The notes beneath the pieces are model-generated. The model saw only the letters and a list, made by a program, of their open reading frames with translations. It did no database searches and was not told the origin of the DNA. Below, piece by piece: positions 17,177-25,440 of a DNA stretch of 61,826 nt. The DNA comes from Bradyrhizobium sp. AUGA SZCCT0176 (lineage in GTDB: Bacteria; Pseudomonadota; Alphaproteobacteria; Rhizobiales; Xanthobacteraceae), in assembly GCF_018130145.1 (NCBI RefSeq), contig NZ_JAFCMB010000030.1:1-61826 (forward strand), written 5' to 3'. Every line of letters starts with the position of its first letter. Within the stretch, counting starts at the first letter, position 1. The translations under genes and the position numbers were made by a program.

Positions 17177-18460
17177 TTACGCCAGCGCCTTCAGCGCTGC
17201 CCGCCCCGCGTATTTCGCCTGCGCGCCGAGTTGCTGCTCGATGCGCAGCAACTGGTTGTACTTGGCGGTGCGGTCGGAGCGCGCCAAGGATCCGGTTTTG
17301 ATCTGGCCGCAATTGGTGGCGACCGCGAGGTCGGCGATGGTGGAATCCTCGGTCTCGCCGGAACGGTGCGACATGACAGAGGTGTAGCCGTATTTGTGAG
17401 CAAGTTCGACGGCGGCGAGCGTCTCGGTCAGCGTGCCGATCTGGTTGACCTTGATCAGGATCGAGTTGGCGCGGCCGTTCTTGATGCCATCGGCGAGCCT
17501 TGTGACGTTGGTGACAAACAGATCGTCGCCGACCAGCTGGCACTTCTTGCCGACGAGGTCGGTCAATTCCTTCCAGCCGTCCATGTCGTCCTCCGACATG
17601 CCGTCCTCGATAGTGACGATCGGGTAGCGCGCGACGAGGTCGGCGAGATACTTCGCCTGTTCGGAGCGCGAACGGGTCTTGTTCTCGCCGCCATAGACGT
17701 AATTGCCGTCCTTGAAGAACTCGGTCGCGGCGCAATCGAGGCCGAGCATGACGTCGCTGCCCGCGCTGTAGCCGGCCTTGCCGATCGCGCTGACGATGAA
17801 TTCGAGCGCGGCATCCGCCGACGGCAGGTTGGGCGCGAAACCGCCCTCGTCACCGACATTGGTGTTGTGGCCGGCCTTCTTCAGTTCGCCCTTCAGCGTG
17901 TGGAAGATTTCAGCGCCGCAGCGCAGCGCCTCGGCGAAACTCGCCGCACCCACCGGCAGGATCATGAATTCCTGGAAGTCGATCGGGTTGTCGGCGTGCA
18001 CGCCGCCATTGATGATGTTCATCATCGGCACCGGCAGAGTGCGCGCCGAGGTGCCGCCGACATAGCGATAGAGCGGCATGTCGAAGGATTCCGCGGCCGC
18101 CTTGGCGCAGGCCAGGGAAACGCCGAGGATGGCGTTGGCACCCAGCCGGCTCTTGTTGGGCGTGCCGTCGAGATCGATCATGATCTGGTCGATCTGGACC
18201 TGTTCCTCGACCGGACGGTCGGCAAGCGCCTCGAAGATTTCGCCGTTGATGGCCTCGACCGCCTTCTGCACACCCTTGCCGAGATAGCGCTTCTTGTCGC
18301 CGTCCCGCAGTTCCACCGCCTCATGAGCGCCGGTGGAGGCGCCTGAGGGCACCGCGGCACGGCCGATCGAGCCGTCTTCCAGCACCACATCGACCTCAAC
18401 GGTGGGATTGCCACGGCTATCGAGGATTTCGCGGCCGATGATGTCGATGATGGCGGTCAT
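17177..18460 (-). CDS. eno: Enolase
   Basis: A 427-residue enzyme that interconverts 2-phosphoglycerate and phosphoenolpyruvate. It has the N-terminal GREILDSRGNPTVEVDV and PSGASTG loop, the metal and acid residues in GGVHADNPIDFQEFM and VTIEDGMSEDD, the catalytic lysine in ILIKVNQIGT, and the SHRSGETEDSTIADLAVA signature. I chose the ATG at 18460 (AGGAA upstream) over a GTG three codons earlier. It converges tail to tail with the peptidase gene, with only 2 bases between stops. Confidence 0.98.
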   Translation of the reverse strand: MTAIIDIIGREILDSRGNPTVEVDVVLEDGSIGRAAVPSGASTGAHEAVELRDGDKKRYLGKGVQKAVEAINGEIFEALADRPVEEQVQIDQIMIDLDGTPNKSRLGANAILGVSLACAKAAAESFDMPLYRYVGGTSARTLPVPMMNIINGGVHADNPIDFQEFMILPVGAASFAEALRCGAEIFHTLKGELKKAGHNTNVGDEGGFAPNLPSADAALEFIVSAIGKAGYSAGSDVMLGLDCAATEFFKDGNYVYGGENKTRSRSEQAKYLADLVARYPIVTIEDGMSEDDMDGWKELTDLVGKKCQLVGDDLFVTNVTRLADGIKNGRANSILIKVNQIGTLTETLAAVELAHKYGYTSVMSHRSGETEDSTIADLAVATNCGQIKTGSLARSDRTAKYNQLLRIEQQLGAQAKYAGRAALKALA

Positions 18461-18637
18461 GTCTTGCACTTTCCTGGATGGTTCCGGGGCTGGATTTGGG
18501 CGCGTCTTACACGGCGCGCAAGCAAATGTGAACGCTTAGTCTGCGTGTTCGCCTGACGGGGCAATGTGGTAAGACTATGCTGTTTCGAGGTTGATCTTCG
18601 CGTCCAAACCTTCTCGTTCAAGAACCGGGGTAACGCA

Positions 18638-19630
18638 ATGAATCGCCGCCAGTTTCTCAAGACTTCCGCTGCCGGAATTTTAGCCACGCCTGCGCTTGCG
18701 CGCTTTGCGGATGCCCAGGAGAGCCCGTTCCGGGTCAAATATTATCCGGTCGCCGCCGGCATGGGCTCGCGCGACGTCACGCCGGCGCCCGATGGCACGA
18801 TGTGGTTCTGCGGCCAGCGCAACGGCACGCTGGGGCGGCTCGATCCGCGCGACGGGTCGTACAAGCTGGTCGACCTCGGCAAGGGCGCCGCTCCCCATGG
18901 CGTCATCATCGGCCCCGATGGCGCGCCCTGGGTCACCGAAGGCGGGCAGAACGCGATCGCCCGCGTGGATCCCGGCGATCACAAGGTGACGCTGTTTCGC
19001 CTGCCCGAGAACGAGGCCTACGCCAACCTCAACACCGCCGTGTTCGACAAGAAGGGCATCTACTGGTTCACCGGCCAGTCCGGCATCTATGGCCGGCTCG
19101 ACCCGAAATCGGGCGACATGACGGTCTTCAAGTCGCCGCGCGGCCGCGGCACTTACGGCATGACCATCACACCGAAGGGCGACATCTGGTACGCCTCGCT
19201 CGCCGGCAATCACATCGCGAAGATCGATCCGGCGACCGGCAATGCCAGCGTGGTGGACCCGCCGACGCCCAATCAGGGCGCGCGCCGGGTGTGGTCGGAT
19301 TCGAAGGGCCGGATCTGGGTCAGCGAATGGAACAGCGGCAACGTGTCGATGCACGATCCTTCTGATGGCTCCTGGAAGGCCTGGAAGCTGCCCGGCGACA
19401 ATCCGCGCACCTATGCGGTCTATGTCGACGACAAGGACAAGGTCTGGCTCACCGATTTCGGCGCCAATGCGATCGTGCGCTTCGATCCCGTGACCGAGAA
19501 GTTCAACGCGTTCCCGAGCGACAAGACCGGCGCGAATGTGCGACAGCTCGACGGCAAGCCCGGCGAAACCTGGGGCGGCGAGTCCGGCAATAACCGCCTG
19601 GTCGTGATCCAGACGGTCGCGCCTGCGTGA
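18638..19630 (+). CDS. Tat-exported beta-propeller, virginiamycin B lyase-like
   Basis: A 330-residue protein with a twin-arginine leader (NRRQFLKTSAAG, residues 2-13, cleavage near ADAQ), then repeated blades of the type APDGTMWFCGQRNGTLGRLDP and PKGDIWYASLAGNHIAKIDP, the pattern of streptogramin B lyase (Vgb)-like propellers. Most genomic members are not antibiotic lyases. Its last codons overlap the start of a c-type cytochrome gene by 4 bases, so the two are translated together. I infer a periplasmic redox or lactone-active protein that works with the cytochrome. The ATG at 18638 opens the Tat signal. Confidence 0.8.
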   Translation: MNRRQFLKTSAAGILATPALARFADAQESPFRVKYYPVAAGMGSRDVTPAPDGTMWFCGQRNGTLGRLDPRDGSYKLVDLGKGAAPHGVIIGPDGAPWVTEGGQNAIARVDPGDHKVTLFRLPENEAYANLNTAVFDKKGIYWFTGQSGIYGRLDPKSGDMTVFKSPRGRGTYGMTITPKGDIWYASLAGNHIAKIDPATGNASVVDPPTPNQGARRVWSDSKGRIWVSEWNSGNVSMHDPSDGSWKAWKLPGDNPRTYAVYVDDKDKVWLTDFGANAIVRFDPVTEKFNAFPSDKTGANVRQLDGKPGETWGGESGNNRLVVIQTVAPA

Positions 19631-20001
19631 AATGGTACGCATTCCTGTTGCTGCTGCCGATGCTGGCTGCTGCCCCCGCCTCGGCGGACGAAAACGGCGC
19701 GCGGCTGTTCGCGCCATGCCGGGCCTGCCACAGCCTTGATCCCACTGAGCGCGGCCTGCCCGGCCCCAATCTTGCCGGCGTGGCCGGACGTGTGGTCGCC
19801 GGCGATCCGGCGTTCGACTATTCGCCGGTGCTGCGCAAGGCGCGCGATGATGGCTTGCGCTGGGACATGCCGCGTCTGGAAAGCTTCCTGGCCGATCCCG
19901 CCGAGATGTTTCCGGGGCTGTGGATGTCGATGCGCGGGATCGAGGATACCGCCGAGCGAAAGGCGCTGGTGCGCTTTCTCTCAGATCCCGCCTCGCGCTG
20001 A
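19627..20001 (+). CDS. Small c-type cytochrome
   Basis: A 124-residue class I cytochrome c. It has a signal peptide (1-20), one heme site CRACH at about residues 32-36, and a likely distal methionine within MFPGLWMSMRG near the C-terminus. The start is GTG, overlapping the upstream TGA in GTGA. Heme is attached in the periplasm. The tight fusion to the propeller gene suggests it carries electrons for that protein. Confidence 0.88.
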   Translation: MKWYAFLLLLPMLAAAPASADENGARLFAPCRACHSLDPTERGLPGPNLAGVAGRVVAGDPAFDYSPVLRKARDDGLRWDMPRLESFLADPAEMFPGLWMSMRGIEDTAERKALVRFLSDPASR

Positions 20002-20054
20002 CGGTTGACGGCCACGCCTGATACGTCCATGTCAGCGGTCGCAACAGGACGATC

Positions 20055-20510
20055 ATGATGGCCAAAAAATCACTGCAGCTCGGCCGCGCCGTGGAATGGC
20101 CCGACAGCCCGGAAAAAGCGACGCTGGACCGCGTGCCCAATCCGCAAAAGGACACCAATTATCTGGTGCGGTTCACGGCGCCCGAATTCACTTCGCTCTG
20201 CCCTGTCACTGGACAGCCGGATTTCGCCCATCTGATGATCGATTACGTGCCGGGCCAATGGCTCTTGGAATCCAAATCGCTAAAACTCTATGTCGCGAGT
20301 TTTCGCAATCACGGCGCGTTCCATGAGGATTGCACGGTCTCGATCGGCAAACGCATCGCAGCCGAGATCAAGCCGAAATGGTTGCGCATCGGCGGCTACT
20401 GGTATCCGCGCGGCGGCATCCCGATCGACGTGTTCTGGCAGACCGGCAAGCTGCCCAAGGGCGTATGGGTGCCCGACCAGGGCGTCGCGCCCTATCGCGG
20501 CCGGGGTTGA
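20055..20510 (+). CDS. queF: NADPH-dependent 7-cyano-7-deazaguanine reductase
   Basis: A 151-residue enzyme of the short (type I, YkvM-like) QueF branch that reduces preQ0 to preQ1 in queuosine synthesis. The catalytic cysteine C49 and aspartate D56 are in SLCPVTGQPD, and the QueF signature LLESKSLKLYVASFRNH is complete. A second Met directly follows the first. It sits after the cytochrome gene (53-base gap) without other queuosine genes nearby; no preQ1 riboswitch is visible upstream. Confidence 0.95.
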   Translation: MMAKKSLQLGRAVEWPDSPEKATLDRVPNPQKDTNYLVRFTAPEFTSLCPVTGQPDFAHLMIDYVPGQWLLESKSLKLYVASFRNHGAFHEDCTVSIGKRIAAEIKPKWLRIGGYWYPRGGIPIDVFWQTGKLPKGVWVPDQGVAPYRGRG

Positions 20511-20541
20511 ACCTAACGGCTGATTATCCCGACAACCGCCC

Positions 20542-21510
20542 ATGCAAAAGCCCCTCGCCGCCTTCATCCGACTTGCCGCCGCGCCGTGCGTCGTTCTGAT
20601 GCTTTCGAATGCCTCAGCGGCACAGCCCTCGCCCGAGGACCGCTACATCGCGGCCCGCGACGCCGCGATCGCGAAAATCACGAAATTGTACGCGGACAAG
20701 AAGGACGACGAGGCCTTCAAGGCTGCGGAAACGCTGCGCGCTGATCTGCTGGCGAAGCTCGCGCCGATTGTCGCCGAATCCGGTCGCAAGGGATTTGGAA
20801 CGGCCAAGCTTAATCTCGATGCCTTGTCCAAGGGCGACATGGGCTTTGGCCTGCTCGACGGCGTGCGCTTCGACTCCGAGTTGGGCGACAACGGCGAGAA
20901 GGCCGGCCAGAATGGCCGCGACGGCCAATATGTCGAGCCGAAATCCCATATCATCGTGACGACGCAATCGATGTTCGAGCGCTGGCTGCGCGCGCACAAG
21001 GATTGGTGGGGCAAGAAACTCAAGAACGTGCCGCAACAGATCGGCGCCGCGCTCAAGGACGAAAGCTTCTACACCCAGGCGATCTCGACCGATGCGGCGG
21101 TCGTGAACTTCAACGAATTGCCGATCGCCAAACCCGCCTCCGCCACGTCAGCCTTTGCGATGCTGGGCGGGCGAACCCAGGACGCCGTCCCTGAGGCCGC
21201 AGACGAGGTGTTCGTTTCAGCGCTTGCCGACGGCAAGGTCTACGTCGCCTATGGATCGATCAAGCCCAAGGTGGAGGTCCCGGCCTGCCTTGCGATCAAG
21301 GCTGATTACGACAAGAAGGCCGACAAGGCTGCCGACGATCTGCAGTCCAAGCGGATCGACAGGAAAGCCTACGACAAGCTCGGCGATCTCAGGCAAAAGG
21401 GCGAAGACGCCTACAAGAAATGCTTTACCGAGCGCGCGCCGCAGCAGCCGTCATTTGCCGAAGCGACCAGGCAGGCGCAGGCCTTGCTGGCGGAGGCGAT
21501 GGGAAAATAA
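20542..21510 (+). CDS. Secreted protein of unknown function
   Basis: A 322-residue protein with a signal peptide (cleavage near ASAAQ, residue 28). The mature part begins with a Lys/Asp-rich helical region (YIAARDAAIAKITKLYADKKDDE), has a central alpha/beta part with FDSELGDNGEKAGQNG and VVTTQSMFERWLRAHKDWWGK, and ends in two Lys-rich helices with paired cysteines (C near 251 and 293). I know no named family. It lies 31 bases after queF. Confidence 0.7.
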   Translation: MQKPLAAFIRLAAAPCVVLMLSNASAAQPSPEDRYIAARDAAIAKITKLYADKKDDEAFKAAETLRADLLAKLAPIVAESGRKGFGTAKLNLDALSKGDMGFGLLDGVRFDSELGDNGEKAGQNGRDGQYVEPKSHIIVTTQSMFERWLRAHKDWWGKKLKNVPQQIGAALKDESFYTQAISTDAAVVNFNELPIAKPASATSAFAMLGGRTQDAVPEAADEVFVSALADGKVYVAYGSIKPKVEVPACLAIKADYDKKADKAADDLQSKRIDRKAYDKLGDLRQKGEDAYKKCFTERAPQQPSFAEATRQAQALLAEAMGK

Positions 21511-21727
21511 CGCGAGGCGTCACAGCCAGGGCATGAACCAATTGATCCTGAGCCGTCGCACGTGCACTCCGGCGTGCATTGCACGCTCAAGTCAGACAGC
21601 AAGCCATGCACCTTGTGCAACAAGAGACGTTGCCTCGGCACCTATCTCACTCACGTCCATATGATGTAGCCTGCCCGCAGGAAGCGCCGCGCATCTCAGA
21701 CGCTGGCGCTGTTGAGGAAACGACATC

Positions 21728-22696
21728 ATGAAATATCTATTCCGCGCTCTTGCAGCGTTCGCGCTTCTGCTGAGCTGCGCAGGCGGCGCCTGGGCACAAG
21801 GCTGGCCGAACCGGTCGATCCGCATGGTCGTCCCCTACACGCCGGGCGGCTACACCGATCTGATGGCCCGCCTCGTCGGGCAAAAAATCTCCGAGGCGCT
21901 CGGCCAGCCCATCGTCTTCGAGAACAAGCCAGGCGCCAACGCCATCATCGGCACCGACGTCGTCGCCAAGGCCGCGCCCGACGGCTACACGTTCGGCACC
22001 GTGATCGCGGCGCATGCGGCAAACGCCACGCTCAATCCAAAGCTGCCCTACGACACGCTGAAGGACTTCAACTACGTCTCGCTGATGAGCGTCGCACCGC
22101 TGATCATGATTGCGCATCCCTCGGTGCCGGCGAACAATTTGAAGGAGCTGATCGCGCTCGCGAAGGCCAAGCCGGGCGAGCTCAATTTTGCGTCGAGCGG
22201 CATCGGCGCTGCGGCACATCTCACCATGGAGATGTTCATGAGCCGCACCGGCATCAAAATGCAGCACATTCCCTACAAGGGCACGGCCGGCGCATTGCAG
22301 GATACCGTCGGCGGGCAAATCAACGTGATGTTCGACATCGTTGGTCCGCTGATGCCGCAGGTGCGCTCCGGGAACGCCAAGGCGATCGTCGTCACCGCGA
22401 AAGAGCGCATTCCGGCGGCGCCCGACGTGCCGACGATGGCGGAACAGGGCGTGCCGGATTTCGTGTCCGGCACCTGGGCCGGAATCATCGCACCGGCGGG
22501 CACGCCGAAGGAGATCGTCGACCGCGTCTCCGCCGAGGCCAAGAAGGCGCTCGCCGACCCCGCATTGCAGGCAAAACTGGTCGAACAGGGCATCGTTCCG
22601 ATGGGCAGCAGCCCGGAGGAATTCCGTGGCTTCGTCACTGAAGAGATCGCGCGCTGGCGCAAGGTGATCACTGACGCGGGAATCAAGATGGAATAG
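21728..22696 (+). CDS. TctC/Bug-type periplasmic solute-binding protein
   Basis: A 322-residue orphan receptor of the same family as the gene at 4815. It has a signal peptide to AWAQ (residue 24), then WPNRSIRMVVPYTPGGYTDLMARLVG, GANAIIGTDVVAKAAPDGYT and IPYKGTAGALQDTVGGQINVMFD. GAGGAAAC precedes the ATG. No TctAB genes adjoin. The MFS gene converges on it 18 bases downstream. Confidence 0.9.
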   Translation: MKYLFRALAAFALLLSCAGGAWAQGWPNRSIRMVVPYTPGGYTDLMARLVGQKISEALGQPIVFENKPGANAIIGTDVVAKAAPDGYTFGTVIAAHAANATLNPKLPYDTLKDFNYVSLMSVAPLIMIAHPSVPANNLKELIALAKAKPGELNFASSGIGAAAHLTMEMFMSRTGIKMQHIPYKGTAGALQDTVGGQINVMFDIVGPLMPQVRSGNAKAIVVTAKERIPAAPDVPTMAEQGVPDFVSGTWAGIIAPAGTPKEIVDRVSAEAKKALADPALQAKLVEQGIVPMGSSPEEFRGFVTEEIARWRKVITDAGIKME

Positions 22697-22714
22697 CGAG
22701 GGCTCGATACGAAG

Positions 22715-23911
22715 CTAGCCCGGCCGCGCATCCGCCGGCCGGGTCTGCTTCAACAGCCGCGCGCAGACAATTCCGAGCGCGACCATGATGGCCGCGGCGG
22801 TGAGCAAGGTCGGAACCTTGCCAGCGTGCTGGATGCCGAAGCCGTAGGCGATGGGGCCGAGCGTCTGGCCCATGAAAAAGAAGAACGAATGCAGCGACAG
22901 CGCGGTCGCTCGCGCTTCCACCGACAGCTCGCTGGCAAATACCTGCAGGCAGCCGTGGATCATGTAAAAGCCCCAGCCCATGAACAGCAAGCTCAAGGCC
23001 TGAAGTTTCCATTGCGGTCCCATCGCGACCGCAACGAGTTGCACCGCGACCAGCGTCGCACCGGCGAGCATCATGCCCTTGACGCCGATCCGGGGCAGGA
23101 AACGCGAAATCGTCATGGTGTAGAACAGGCCACCGACCGCAAAGCCGGCGATCACGATGCCGGCGATCGAGAGCGAGGTCTCGCCGAGTTCGAACAGGAA
23201 AGCGGCGATGAAGGGAAACAGGCCGAGCACGCAGCAGCCTTCGATGAACACAGCCGAATAGCAGATGCGCGCGTTCGGGTTGGTGAAGATGGTGCGGTAG
23301 CCATGTGCGAGTGCCGAGAGGCTTGTCCGCGGCGGATGCTTCAGATCGGCGCCACGAAATCCGGCGGCCACCGCAATCGCCGCCAGCACGACCAGCGCGC
23401 CGAGGATCGCCAGCACGCCGCGCCAGCCCATGAAATCGCCGATCAATCCGGAGAACGAGGCCCCGAGCAGGTTTCCGGACATCGAGCCCATCAGCGTGCG
23501 GCCGATCGCGAGCTGGCGCTTCTCGGGCCCGACGAGATCGCTGGTCAGGCCGAGCGCGATCGGAAACACCCCGCCCGAGCCGATGCCGGCGAGAATGCGC
23601 GTTGCAAACAATTCCGGGAACGACGTCGCCATCGCGCCCAGGATGTTGGCAACGCCGAGCAGCACCAGGCAGACGATCATCAGCCTTGCCTTGCCGAACA
23701 TGTCGGCAGTGGCGCCGAGCACGGGCTGGATGATTGCGAAGGTGAACGCGAACACCGCGGCAAAGCCGGCGGCGGCCGCGATGCTGACGCTGAAATCCTC
23801 GGCGACGTGCGGCAAGACAGGATCGAGCGCGCGGGCCGACAGGCTGGCGGCAAAGGTCGCGAGTGCGATGATGTTGAGGGCCGGCGGCAGGCGGTTGGTT
23901 GCTGCGGTCAC
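22715..23911 (-). CDS. MFS transporter
   Basis: A 398-residue carrier with about 12 membrane helices in two halves; the N-terminal half has the loop motif GATADMFGKARLM between helices 2 and 3 (a variant of the MFS GxxxDRxGRR loop). It resembles drug:proton or sugar-efflux antiporters. The substrate is not predictable. It lies between a convergent TctC gene and kdsA on the same strand (16-base gap), so read-through from kdsA is likely. Confidence 0.9.
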   Translation of the reverse strand: MTAATNRLPPALNIIALATFAASLSARALDPVLPHVAEDFSVSIAAAAGFAAVFAFTFAIIQPVLGATADMFGKARLMIVCLVLLGVANILGAMATSFPELFATRILAGIGSGGVFPIALGLTSDLVGPEKRQLAIGRTLMGSMSGNLLGASFSGLIGDFMGWRGVLAILGALVVLAAIAVAAGFRGADLKHPPRTSLSALAHGYRTIFTNPNARICYSAVFIEGCCVLGLFPFIAAFLFELGETSLSIAGIVIAGFAVGGLFYTMTISRFLPRIGVKGMMLAGATLVAVQLVAVAMGPQWKLQALSLLFMGWGFYMIHGCLQVFASELSVEARATALSLHSFFFFMGQTLGPIAYGFGIQHAGKVPTLLTAAAIMVALGIVCARLLKQTRPADARPG

Positions 23912-23927
23912 GGCTCGGCCCGCGCCA

Positions 23928-24800
23928 TCAGCGCGCCGTGCTGTTGGCAGTTAGGTTTTTGGCGAGCGCATCGAACCCCATCAGGGTCTTCACCAGCGCT
24001 TCGAACTCGCGCAGCGGCACCATGTTGGGTCCATCGCACGGTGCGTTGTCGGGATCGGGATGGGTCTCGATGAAGACACCGGCAACGCCGACTGCGACCG
24101 CGGCGCGCGCCAGGGCTGGGACAAATTCGCGCTCTCCGCCCGATGAGGCGCCCATGCCGCCCGGCTGCTGCACCGAATGGGTGGCATCGAAGATGACGGG
24201 CGCGCCTGTCGTGCGGGCCATAATCGGCAGCGCGCGCATATCCGACACCAGCGTATTGTAACCAAAGGAAGCGCCGCGCTCGGTGACCAGCACGTTCGGA
24301 TTGCCGCCGGCAGTGATCTTGCTGACGACGTTCGCCATGTCCCCCGGCGCCAGGAATTGCCCCTTCTTGACGTTGACGACCTTGCCGGTCGCAGCCGCCG
24401 CCAGCAGCAGATCGGTCTGCCGGCACAGGTAAGCCGGGATCTGCAGCACGTCCACCGCCTGCGCCACCTCGGCGCATTGCGCGGACTCGTGCACGTCGGT
24501 GAGCACGGGCAGTCCAACCGAAGCGCGTATCTCGGCGAAGATCGGCAAAGCTTGCGCGAGGCCAATGCCTCTCGCAGCGGAGACGCTGGTGCGGTTGGCC
24601 TTGTCGAACGAGGTCTTGTAGACGAGTCCGATTCCGAGGCGCCCTGCGATCTCCTTCAGCGCGCTCGCCACTTCAAGGGCATGGCTGCGGCTTTCGAGCT
24701 GGCATGGGCCGGCGATGATCGAAATCGGCAAAGCATTGCCGAATTTGACCGGGCCTACCGTCACAATGGGCGCAGCAGAAATGTTCGCGTTCAAGGGCAT
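23928..24800 (-). CDS. kdsA: 3-deoxy-D-manno-octulosonate 8-phosphate synthase
   Basis: A 290-residue enzyme that condenses arabinose 5-phosphate with phosphoenolpyruvate for lipopolysaccharide Kdo. Signatures are IIAGPCQLES, YKTSFDKANRTS, VLTDVHES, the PAYLCRQTDLL loop and IFDATHSVQQPGG, with FIETHPDP near the end. AAGGA lies just upstream of the ATG. KdsA near eno and pyrG is the usual alphaproteobacterial neighbourhood. Confidence 0.96.
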   Translation of the reverse strand: MPLNANISAAPIVTVGPVKFGNALPISIIAGPCQLESRSHALEVASALKEIAGRLGIGLVYKTSFDKANRTSVSAARGIGLAQALPIFAEIRASVGLPVLTDVHESAQCAEVAQAVDVLQIPAYLCRQTDLLLAAAATGKVVNVKKGQFLAPGDMANVVSKITAGGNPNVLVTERGASFGYNTLVSDMRALPIMARTTGAPVIFDATHSVQQPGGMGASSGGEREFVPALARAAVAVGVAGVFIETHPDPDNAPCDGPNMVPLREFEALVKTLMGFDALAKNLTANSTAR

Positions 24801-24887
24801 TTCCTTCTTGCCTGACGTGGACCATGCCGGTCCGCGCCATCAGGATCAACCCGTTTTAACCCCGGAATGTCAGGGTTGCGCCGCTGG

Positions 24888-25214
24888 TTACTTCACCGAG
24901 GAGAACGCCGTCGGCACCAGCAACTGGCTGACGATGTTGTCGATGATCTGGCCGTCCTCTTCGCTCTTGGCGCGGCCGGCGATCCAATCGGGATCGGACT
25001 GAAATGCCGTCCATTTCTTTTCGCGGTCCGCGAGCGAGTCCCACGCGACGAAATAGGTCAGTTCCTGGTTCGAGGTCCCGATCAGCGTGGTGTAGAAACC
25101 GGCCTGCTTGATGCCGTGCTTGTCCCACAATTTCAGCGTCAGCGTATCGAAGCGCTTCATCAGCGCCGGCAGACGGCCAGGCAGACAGCGGTAGACACGC
25201 ATTTCCATAATCAT
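24888..25214 (-). CDS. NIPSNAP family protein
   Basis: A 108-residue ferredoxin-like (dimeric alpha-beta barrel) protein with MRVYRCLPGRLPALMKRF near the start, then TYFVAWDSLADREKKWTAFQSDPDW, the hallmark of NIPSNAP proteins. The molecular role in bacteria is unclear. The ATG at 25214 has GGGAG 8 bases upstream and is preferred to one at 25271. It lies in the usual kdsA-pyrG gap, followed by kdsA with an 87-base spacer. Confidence 0.85.
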   Translation of the reverse strand: MIMEMRVYRCLPGRLPALMKRFDTLTLKLWDKHGIKQAGFYTTLIGTSNQELTYFVAWDSLADREKKWTAFQSDPDWIAGRAKSEEDGQIIDNIVSQLLVPTAFSSVK

Positions 25215-25304
25215 CGGAGGCACTCCCTGATTGTTGTTCTTGCAGGTAACGGAAGCGGTTTGTCGCAACAATTGGCGCGTTCGTCAAAGGCGAAGCGAGC
25301 AGCT

Positions 25305-25425
25305 GTAGGGTGGGCAAAGCCACCGGGTCGCGCGAAATGCGCGCCCGATGACAGGCTCCGCGTGCCCACCATTCTGTCTAAATAGGCGGTGAGATGGTGG
25401 GCACGCTGCGCTTTGCCCACCCTAC
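25305..25425. repeat. Palindromic dispersed repeat, family C (GTAGGGTGGGCAAAG...)
   Basis: The outer arms GTAGGGTGGGCAAAGC and GCTTTGCCCACCCTAC are perfect inverted copies, and the inner arms GCGTGCCCACCAT and ATGGTGGGCACGC are also complementary. It lies between pyrG's 3' end and the NIPSNAP gene and can fold on both strands. Confidence 0.85.
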
Positions 25426-25440
25426 GATTCCGGTGCAGGC

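Noticed and set aside
17450..17470. TTGATCAGGATCGA inside eno as a FixK-type box
   Set aside because: One arm is imperfect and it lies inside coding sequence, with no promoter context.
20010..20055. preQ1 riboswitch ahead of queF
   Set aside because: The gap is 53 bases and shows no pseudoknot-type preQ1 aptamer pattern.
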